Source of the DNA: Thermoleophilia bacterium
GTDB taxonomy: Bacteria > Actinomycetota > Thermoleophilia > Gaiellales > Gaiellaceae
Assembly (NCBI GenBank): GCA_025936595.1
Contig: JAICTB010000068.1
Location: 1 to 10,209 of the forward strand
DNA: 10,209 bases
Direction: 5' to 3'
Shown here: piece after piece, positions 5,631-10,209 of the stretch
How the letters are laid out: each line of letters starts with the position of its first letter
Numbering within the stretch: position 1 is the first letter of the stretch
Made by a program: the position numbers and the translations under genes
The notes under the pieces: generated by a model
The model's database searches: none
Told to the model about the DNA's origin: nothing
What the model saw: the letters and a program-made list of their open reading frames with translations, nothing else

Positions 5631-6078
5631 TCTGCGCGAAGACGCGGAACGTCGGCTCGCCGACCGGCAGCTCGTCGAACTCCGGGTTGATGCAGCCGAG
5701 GTCGTCATCGAGCCGGGACTCGTAGGTCCGCTCGATCTCGGCCATGCACATCGGCAGGGGCCGGCGCCGCGCGAGAATGGCGCCGAAGCCCGGCGCATGG
5801 TCCTCTGCGGCGCGCAGCATGTCGAGGTCGATCTCGACGTCGTACACCTTCTGCATGCAGCCGACGTACGTGTGTCCCCACGCCTCGTACGAGTAGACGA
5901 AGGGGCAGCCGCGCGACAGGCAAGCGCCCGGATAGACGACCTTGTCGCAGTGGACGCCACAACGACGGCACTCCATCTCGTCCTGCGGATGGAGCGGCAG
6001 CGCCGGTGCTGCGGCCGTTTGCTCTGGCGTCATAGCGACATTGTCCGAACGATCGTGGACGACCGCAAGACTTGACAT
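5617..6078 (-). CDS. Cysteine-rich protein of unknown function
   Basis: This is a 153-residue soluble protein that I do not recognise. It has eight cysteines at 37, 40, 44, 53, 58, 74, 111 and 129. The first five form CRRCGVHC (C-x2-C-x3-C) and CLSRGC (C-x4-C). This suggests a zinc site or iron-sulphur cluster, but no known cluster motif is certain. Aromatic-rich FVYSYEAWGHTYVGC and a charged helix follow, then an acidic C-terminal third (SRLDDDLGC, PEFDELP). No signal peptide or membrane helix. Two starts compete. The ATG at 6078 has GAGG five bases upstream, overlapping the HAD stop. The ATG at 6033 (residue 16) has TTGCGG, 17 bases, GACAAT, six bases, ATG, which would be a leaderless internal promoter. 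The residues between the two starts look unconserved. It follows the HAD gene by 7 bases, so co-transcription is likely. Confidence 0.8.
   Translation of the reverse strand: MSSLAVVHDRSDNVAMTPEQTAAAPALPLHPQDEMECRRCGVHCDKVVYPGACLSRGCPFVYSYEAWGHTYVGCMQKVYDVEIDLDMLRAAEDHAPGFGAILARRRPLPMCMAEIERTYESRLDDDLGCINPEFDELPVGEPTFRVFAQITSG
6040..6068 (-). promoter_or_regulatory. Possible internal promoter for the cysteine-rich gene
   Basis: On the minus strand TTGCGG (6068-6063), a 17-base spacer and GACAAT (6045-6040) precede an in-frame ATG at 6033 by six bases. The layout matches the other leaderless starts in the window, but the -10 has G in place of the first T. It could allow expression apart from the HAD gene. 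Confidence 0.3.
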
Positions 6079-6085
6079 TTGCGCC

Positions 6086-6745
6086 TCACGGCGCTAATCG
6101 CCGCACGACGTTCACGACATCCATCGGCGTGAATGCCATGAAGTCGGGCTCGACGCCCGCCGTGCTGTCGTCTGCGCTGAACCACAGTGCCTGGACCGTC
6201 GTCATGCCCACGTTCGCCGCGCCTTGCACATCGGTCTCGAGGCGGTCGCCGACAAACAGCGCGTTCTCCGGCTCGACGCCGAGCTCCCGCAGGGCGTGCA
6301 GGAAGATCTCGGGCTGCGGCTTGCTCACGCCGACCTCTTCCGAGAAGACCATCACGTCGAGGAGCGGTGCGAGACCGCTCGCCTGGGCGTCGGCACGCAG
6401 GACGCGTGCCGGCTCCGGCCAGGCGTTCGCGACGAGCCCGGTTTTGATCCCGCGGCCGCGCAGCGAGTCGAGCATGGCCTGCGCCGAGCCGAGCACGGCA
6501 TGTGCCGGGCGCCACACCTCGTGCTCAGCGTCGATGAACGCATCCGGATCGTCGACGCCGAGCTCGCGCAGCACTTCGACGTAAGGCCGCTGCGGGCCGT
6601 CGCCGAGCATCAGCTCGCGGTAGCGCGCCGTGAACACGGCGTCGTCCCGCCCGAGCGCTGCGCGGTGCCCCTCCGCGAGCAGGTCGTCGTCCCAGGTGAA
6701 CTGGACGAGCGTGTTGTTCCAGTCGAACAGGACTGCCTCGATCAC
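6086..6745 (-). CDS. HAD-superfamily hydrolase-like protein with altered catalytic motifs
   Basis: This is a 219-residue protein with the HAD fold: motif I FDWNNTLV at 7-14, an alpha-helical cap at about 15-88, motif II GLVANAW at 103-109, motif III GVSKPQPEIF (K142), and motif IV FVGDRLETD at 164-172 (GDxxxxD). Such proteins are mostly small-molecule phosphatases. The nucleophile D8, K142 and the D167/D172 pair are kept. The usual second Asp of DxD is N10, and the motif II Ser/Thr is replaced by A106, so ordinary phosphatase activity may be weak or altered. The substrate cannot be told. The start is the GTG at 6745, directly at the first strand (MIEAVLFDW), with TAGCGT ending nine bases upstream. 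It diverges from the antiporter gene by 20 bp and is followed after 7 bases by the cysteine-rich gene. Confidence 0.92.
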   Translation of the reverse strand: MIEAVLFDWNNTLVQFTWDDDLLAEGHRAALGRDDAVFTARYRELMLGDGPQRPYVEVLRELGVDDPDAFIDAEHEVWRPAHAVLGSAQAMLDSLRGRGIKTGLVANAWPEPARVLRADAQASGLAPLLDVMVFSEEVGVSKPQPEIFLHALRELGVEPENALFVGDRLETDVQGAANVGMTTVQALWFSADDSTAGVEPDFMAFTPMDVVNVVRRLAP

Positions 6746-6753
6746 GACGGCGG

Positions 6754-6759
6754 TACGCT
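6754..6759 (+). promoter_or_regulatory. Putative -10 element TACGCT for the antiporter gene
   Basis: TACGCT, six bases (AGCGAC), then the GTG at 6766. Predicted transcription start coincides with the start codon. No convincing -35 was found. Confidence 0.5.
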
Positions 6760-6760
6760 A
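6755..6760 (-). promoter_or_regulatory. Putative -10 element TAGCGT for the HAD gene
   Basis: On the minus strand TAGCGT ends nine bases before the GTG at 6745, with no Shine-Dalgarno between. It shares five positions with the opposing TACGCT, since TACGCTA reads as TANNNT on both strands. Confidence 0.45.
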
Positions 6761-6765
6761 GCGAC

Positions 6766-7794
6766 GTGGCGCGGAGGATCCTCTGGGCATCGCTCGTCCT
6801 CACGCCCGTCGTCATCGTCGCGCGCTTCGCCTTCGACGCGGGCGCGACCGTGCTCTTCGTCCTCGCGGCGCTCGCGCTGCTGCCGCTCGCATGGCTGATC
6901 GGCGAGGCGACCGAGCACGCCGCCGAGCACACGGGTCACGGTGTCGGCGGGTTCCTCAACGCGAGCTTCGGCAACGCGCCGGAGCTGATCATCGCGTTCT
7001 TCGCCGTCGCCGACGGGCTGCCGAATGTCGTCCGCGGCGCGATCGCCGGCTCCGTCGTCTCGAACATCCTGCTGGTGCTCGGCGTCGCGATGATCGCCGG
7101 CGGAGACGGCCGAGTCGACGCACGTTCGCTGCGCTGGCAGCTGATCGCGGTGTTCGGAGCGATGCTGCTGATCCTGATCCCGTCCATCCCGCGCTGGAGC
7201 GGCGACGCGTCACGGCACACGCTCTACCTGTTGACGCTTCCGATCTCGGCGGTGCTGCTCGCGGCATACCTCTTCATCACGATCAGGAACCTGCGCATCC
7301 ACCGCAGCGCCGACCGCGAGGAGCCAAAGGAGGGCAGCTGGTCGCTCAGGAAGTCGCTCGGCTGGCTGACGGTCGCGACGGCCGCGACGGCCGTCGTCTC
7401 GGAGATCCTCGTGCACTCGCTCGAGGACTTCGGCCACGCCGTCGGCCTGAAGGAGTTCTTCATCGCCGCGGTGATCGTCGCGATCGTCGGGAACGCGGCC
7501 GAGCACGGCGGCGCGATCGTGATCGCGCACCGCGGCAACACCGAGCTCGCAACCGAGATCGCGATCTCCTCGTCGATGCAGGTCGCGGTGTTCGTCGCGC
7601 CGGCGGTCGCGTTGCTCTCGTGGATCGTCGGCGCCGGCCTGCCGCTTTCGTTCCGCGTCGTCGAGGTGGTCACCATGGCGGCCGCCGCCGCGTTCGCGAC
7701 GCTCGTCGTCTGGGACGGCAGGTCGAGACGCTGGGAGGGCTTCCTGCTCGTCGGCGTCTACGGCTGCGTCGTCGTCGCGTACTTCCTGTCGTAG
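6766..7794 (+). CDS. Ca2+/H+ antiporter of the CaCA superfamily (CAX type)
   Basis: This is a 342-residue integral membrane protein that should export Ca2+ in exchange for protons. The two inverted alpha-repeats of the family are clear. Repeat 1 is at about 46-103 with GEATEHAAEHTGHG and FGNAPELIIAFFAV (catalytic-type E73). Repeat 2 is at about 235-285 with IVGNAAEHGGAIVIAHRG and ISSSMQVAVFVAP (E246). I count about 10 or 11 hydrophobic helices, split by a hydrophilic charged loop at about 178-195 (HRSADREEPKEGSW), the usual cytoplasmic link between halves. The GNA[AT]E[LH] signature in both halves supports CAX over K+-dependent Na+/Ca2+ exchangers. The GTG at 6766 is chosen for its TACGCT six bases upstream and because the first helix follows at once. 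Its stop is only 2 bp from the stop of the convergent hydrolase gene, so no separate terminator is visible. Confidence 0.93.
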   Translation: MARRILWASLVLTPVVIVARFAFDAGATVLFVLAALALLPLAWLIGEATEHAAEHTGHGVGGFLNASFGNAPELIIAFFAVADGLPNVVRGAIAGSVVSNILLVLGVAMIAGGDGRVDARSLRWQLIAVFGAMLLILIPSIPRWSGDASRHTLYLLTLPISAVLLAAYLFITIRNLRIHRSADREEPKEGSWSLRKSLGWLTVATAATAVVSEILVHSLEDFGHAVGLKEFFIAAVIVAIVGNAAEHGGAIVIAHRGNTELATEIAISSSMQVAVFVAPAVALLSWIVGAGLPLSFRVVEVVTMAAAAAFATLVVWDGRSRRWEGFLLVGVYGCVVVAYFLS

Positions 7795-7796
7795 GA

Positions 7797-9086
7797 CTAC
7801 GCCTTGAACGGCTCCTGCGCGCGCGTGAAGGCGTAGCCCGACCAGACGAGCCGGCCGTCCTCGATCCGCAGGCGCTCGCCGCGCTCACGTCCGGCGGACG
7901 CGCGCCAGCCGTCGCCGTCGCGCTCGAACGTCGTCTCGGCGCGGCCCGGCGGCGTGCCGGCGACCTTCGCCTGCAGCGCGCCGCGCTCCCACCAGAAGAC
8001 GAACTCGTTGCCCTCGGACCACCAGCGGCCGAGCAGCTCGCGCACGTCGGCCGGCGGCTCGTCCTCCGGGCGCCACGGCTCGATCGGCTCCGGCCACAGC
8101 TCGATCGCCTTCGCGGCGAGCTGGATCGCGAACAGATCCATGTTCGCGCGCGTGCCTGTGTTGGTCAGGCCGGCGGCGCCGGTCTGCGTCTTCCGATCGA
8201 TGTAGACGCCCGCGAGGTGGCCGGCCATCGCGCCACCGTGCCCGCCGTAGATCCTGCCCTCGTGGTTGTAGAGCATCAGGCCGAGACCCCACCCGAGCAC
8301 CCAGTCGTCCGGGTAGTACATGAGTTGCGGGAACCACATCTCCTCGACGGTCGTCGCGTCGAGCACGCCGTCGGCGCCGCCGGCGAGGAACGTCGCCCAG
8401 CGTGCAAGGTCCTCGACCGTCGACCAGAGCTGCCCCGCCGCCGATGTTCCCGCGAGATCGGTCTCGGGCTCCAGCCAGACCGTTCGCGCGTATTCATCGA
8501 CGAGGTAGCCCTGCGCCTTCGGCGCCTGCGGGAGCCACGTCGTGCGCGTGAGACCGAGCGGCGCGATGATCCGCTCGTCCACGTACTGCGTGTACGGCAG
8601 CTTCGATCTGCGCGCGACGACGTGGCCGAGCAGGGCGAACGCGAGGTTCGAGTAGTGATGCGCCTGCGCGGGGCCGAGCACGAACTCGACGGCTCCCATC
8701 GACTCGATCAGCTCGTCCTCGGTGGGCGAGGTGCCCGTGACGAACATCTCCCCCGCTTCCCGCTGCAGCCCGGAGAGATGGCAGAGCATCCGGCGAAGGG
8801 TCGGCGTGCCGTTCGCGATCCCGTCGAGGTGCTGTTCGAGGCGGTCGTCGAGGTCGAGCGCCCCGGCATCGCGGAGCTGCATGATCGCGGTCGCCGTGAA
8901 CGTCTTCGTGATCGATCCGATCCGGTACTGCGTCTGCGGCGTCGCCTCGACGCCGGCGGCGTAGTCGGCCGCTCCGACGGCGTTCGACCAGGCGATCTCT
9001 CCCTTCCGCACGACGGCGGCCGCCACGGACGGAAGCCGGTCGGCCTGGCGCTCCTGGAGCAGCCGGTCGAGCGCCTCCTCAGACAT
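7797..9086 (-). CDS. Serine hydrolase of the class C beta-lactamase / peptidase S12 family
   Basis: This is a 429-residue protein. The nucleophile motif SxxK is S58-ITK61 (GSITKTFTA), the YxN motif is Y145-S-N147 (HHYSNLAFALLGH), and HGG at 283-285 (YGGHGGAMAGH) takes the place of KTG. These are the active-site elements of the family, which includes esterases, D-amino-acid peptidases and penicillin-binding hydrolases; HGG in place of KTG argues against a classical beta-lactamase. Residues about 348-429 (ELLGRWWSEGNEFVFWWERG onward) look like the beta-rich lipocalin-like C-terminal domain often fused to such enzymes. There is no signal peptide, so it should act in the cytoplasm. The ATG at 9086 is preferred over the open frame to 9128, because it gives an 8-base ATGTCTGA overlap with the aldolase stop and MSEEALDRLLQE begins the natural first helix. 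The substrate is unknown. Confidence 0.92.
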   Translation of the reverse strand: MSEEALDRLLQERQADRLPSVAAAVVRKGEIAWSNAVGAADYAAGVEATPQTQYRIGSITKTFTATAIMQLRDAGALDLDDRLEQHLDGIANGTPTLRRMLCHLSGLQREAGEMFVTGTSPTEDELIESMGAVEFVLGPAQAHHYSNLAFALLGHVVARRSKLPYTQYVDERIIAPLGLTRTTWLPQAPKAQGYLVDEYARTVWLEPETDLAGTSAAGQLWSTVEDLARWATFLAGGADGVLDATTVEEMWFPQLMYYPDDWVLGWGLGLMLYNHEGRIYGGHGGAMAGHLAGVYIDRKTQTGAAGLTNTGTRANMDLFAIQLAAKAIELWPEPIEPWRPEDEPPADVRELLGRWWSEGNEFVFWWERGALQAKVAGTPPGRAETTFERDGDGWRASAGRERGERLRIEDGRLVWSGYAFTRAQEPFKA

Positions 9087-10119
9087 GCACGCGCGCACCG
9101 AGCGCCCGCGGCACCGCTGTGAGCGCAAGCTCGATGTCGTCGTCGCCGGCGTCGAGGTGCGTCACCGCGCGAATGACGCCCGGCTTCGTCTGCGACAGGA
9201 GCACGCCCTCGTCGCGGATACGCGCGAGCGCGTCGTGCTCGTCGACGCCCATCGCCCGCACGTCGATCTGCACGAAGTTCGTCTCGACGAGCTCCAGATC
9301 GACCGGGACACCCGCGGCGGCCCAGCCTTCCGCGAGCCGGCGCGCGCGCGCGTGATCGGCGGCAAGTCGCTCGACGTTGTGGTCGAGCGCGTAGAGGCCC
9401 GCGGCCGCGACGATCCCCGCCTGCCGCATTGCGCCACCGAAGCGATGCTTCTCGACGCGGGCGCGATGCATGAGCGCGTGCGAGCCCGCAATCAGCGCCC
9501 CCAGCGGGCAGCCGAGCCCCTTCGAGAGACAGAGCGTGGCCGTGTCGAAGAGGCCGGCGATCTCGGAGGCGTGCACGCCGGACGCGACGGCGGCGTTCAT
9601 CAGCCGCGCGCCGTCCAGATGCGTGCGCACGCCGAGCTCGCGTGCCGTCGCCGTCAGCTCGCGCAGCTCCTCGAGCGGCCACACCGTGCCGCCCGCCGTG
9701 TTGTGCGAGTTCTCGACGGCGACCACCGAGGTGCGCGGCGACCAGAAGTCGCCCTCGCTCCACGCGGTCGCCCGCAGCTGGGCGGCGCTCAGCCGGCCGC
9801 GATAGCCGGGAAGGCCGCGCGTCTGCAGGCCGGAGTGCATCGCTGCGCCGCCGAGCTCGGAGACCATGATGTGCGCGCGCTCCTCGACGAGGAGCTCGGT
9901 GCCGCGCTCGCCGAGGATCGCGAGCGCGATCTGGTTTCCCATCGTGGCCGTCGGCAGGTACACGGCTTCCTCCTGGCCGAGTAGCTCAGCGCCGCGCCGC
10001 TCGAGCTCGAGCACGGTCGGGTCCTCGCGCTCCTGCTCGTCGCCGACCTCCGCGCGCGCCATCGCCTGGCGCATCGCCTGCGACGGCTTCGTCTGCGTGT
10101 CGGAACGAAGATCGACCAT
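9079..10119 (-). CDS. ltaE: Low-specificity L-threonine aldolase (PLP-dependent, fold type I)
   Basis: The enzyme splits L-threonine or allo-threonine to glycine and acetaldehyde. The protein has 346 residues, the family's normal length. It begins with the diagnostic DLRSDTQTKPS (3-13). VGDEQEREDPT (25-35) corresponds to the family GDD...DPT block. The cofactor-stacking His is H83 (RAHIMVSELGG), ENSHNTAGGTVWP is at 136-148, the PLP-ring Asp is D169 (HLDGAR), and the Schiff-base lysine is K200 (LCLSKGLGCPLGALIAG). The C-terminal small domain is complete (TNFVQIDV to AVTHLDAGDDDIELAL). The ATG at 10119 has TAGGAT ending six bases upstream and is probably leaderless. It is the first gene of a pair with the serine hydrolase, joined by an 8-base overlap. 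Related beta-hydroxy amino acid aldolases are possible by specificity, but the LtaE family is clear. Confidence 0.95.
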   Translation of the reverse strand: MVDLRSDTQTKPSQAMRQAMARAEVGDEQEREDPTVLELERRGAELLGQEEAVYLPTATMGNQIALAILGERGTELLVEERAHIMVSELGGAAMHSGLQTRGLPGYRGRLSAAQLRATAWSEGDFWSPRTSVVAVENSHNTAGGTVWPLEELRELTATARELGVRTHLDGARLMNAAVASGVHASEIAGLFDTATLCLSKGLGCPLGALIAGSHALMHRARVEKHRFGGAMRQAGIVAAAGLYALDHNVERLAADHARARRLAEGWAAAGVPVDLELVETNFVQIDVRAMGVDEHDALARIRDEGVLLSQTKPGVIRAVTHLDAGDDDIELALTAVPRALGARVHV

Positions 10120-10125
10120 CCTCTG

Positions 10126-10131
10126 ATCCTA
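10126..10131 (-). promoter_or_regulatory. Putative -10 element TAGGAT for ltaE
   Basis: On the minus strand TAGGAT is followed by CAGAGG and the ATG at 10119. AATGAC (10153-10148) is a possible -35 with a 16-base spacer. AGAGG abuts the ATG, too close to serve as a ribosome site, so a leaderless mRNA is likely. Confidence 0.5.
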
Positions 10132-10151
10132 TTCGGGACATCGCCCGGTCA

Positions 10152-10182
10152 TTGTGAGACAAGCTCCCGGCGCCGCTACCGT
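10152..10182 (+). promoter_or_regulatory. Putative promoter for the gene starting at 10189
   Basis: TTGTGA (10152-10157), a 19-base spacer and TACCGT (10177-10182) precede the ATG at 10189 by six bases. Its -35 candidate overlaps the opposing -35 candidate of ltaE by two bases. Confidence 0.45.
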
Positions 10183-10188
10183 TCCCGA

Positions 10189-10209
10189 ATGGATCTGGAT
10201 CTCGTCGCC
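10189..10209 (+). CDS. Start of a gene that leaves the window (unidentified, partial)
   Basis: Only seven codons are visible (MDLDLVA). The call rests on the -10-like TACCGT six bases upstream of the ATG, the same spacing as at 1188, 6766 and 10119, and on the position divergent from ltaE. Seven residues are too few to name a product. Confidence 0.45.

Noticed and set aside
6891..9122. A 743-codon plus-strand open frame spanning the antiporter and the serine hydrolase
   Set aside because: It runs out of frame through the antiporter and antisense to the hydrolase, both with clear family motifs. Its product is an Arg/Ala-rich low-complexity chain typical of high-GC shadow frames.
9087..9128. 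Upstream start of the serine hydrolase at 9128
   Set aside because: The extra residues are Arg/Cys-rich and unlike the family, have no start signal, and would lengthen the overlap with ltaE to 50 bases; the ATGTCTGA overlap is better.

Overview
The window is a dense, high-GC stretch of chromosome with no mobile element, CRISPR array, rRNA or tRNA that I can see. The organism looks like an actinobacterium. I favour class Thermoleophilia (Gaiellales/Solirubrobacterales type), from memory of how the short glutamyl-tRNA synthetase looks there; this is an inference. Genes abut or overlap and no stretch over 300 bases lacks a gene. The largest gaps are 160 bp (4030-4189) and 69 bp (10120-10188).

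Layout, left to right. (1) A minus-strand pair: a single-domain receiver (797-1156) overlapping by GTGA with the start of a large protein that leaves the window (1-800, possibly M3-metallopeptidase-like). (2) Divergent from it, a small membrane protein (1188-1754), then a possible 46-residue proline/arginine-rich small ORF (1789-1929) behind an AT-rich promoter-like island. (3) gltX (1910-3157, minus), divergent from nfo (3181-4029, plus). (4) A 160-bp regulatory region with a striking six-unit 11-bp repeat array (4088-4153), followed by an ECF sigma factor (4190-4678) that overlaps a two-segment membrane protein with a DUF4349-like domain (4665-5630), probably its regulator. (5) A minus-strand pair: HAD-like hydrolase (6086-6745) and an unrecognised cysteine-rich protein (5617-6078). 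(6) A CaxA-type Ca2+/H+ antiporter (6766-7794), divergent from the HAD gene. (7) A minus-strand pair: threonine aldolase (9079-10119) overlapping by ATGTCTGA with a cytoplasmic serine hydrolase of the class C beta-lactamase family (7797-9086). (8) The first seven codons of a plus-strand gene (10189 onward).

Gene starts seem to use two modes. Genes at transcript starts have a TANNNT -10-like hexamer ending 6 or 9 bases before the start codon and no Shine-Dalgarno, as expected for leaderless or near-leaderless mRNAs. Downstream genes of pairs use stop/start overlaps, in one case with a strong GAGGAGG site. In three divergent gaps of 20-31 bp the two opposing -10-like hexamers lie within a few bases of each other or overlap. 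The ECF gene breaks this pattern: it has no TANNNT at that distance, a short Shine-Dalgarno, and the 11-bp repeat array upstream. That region is the most unusual thing in the window.
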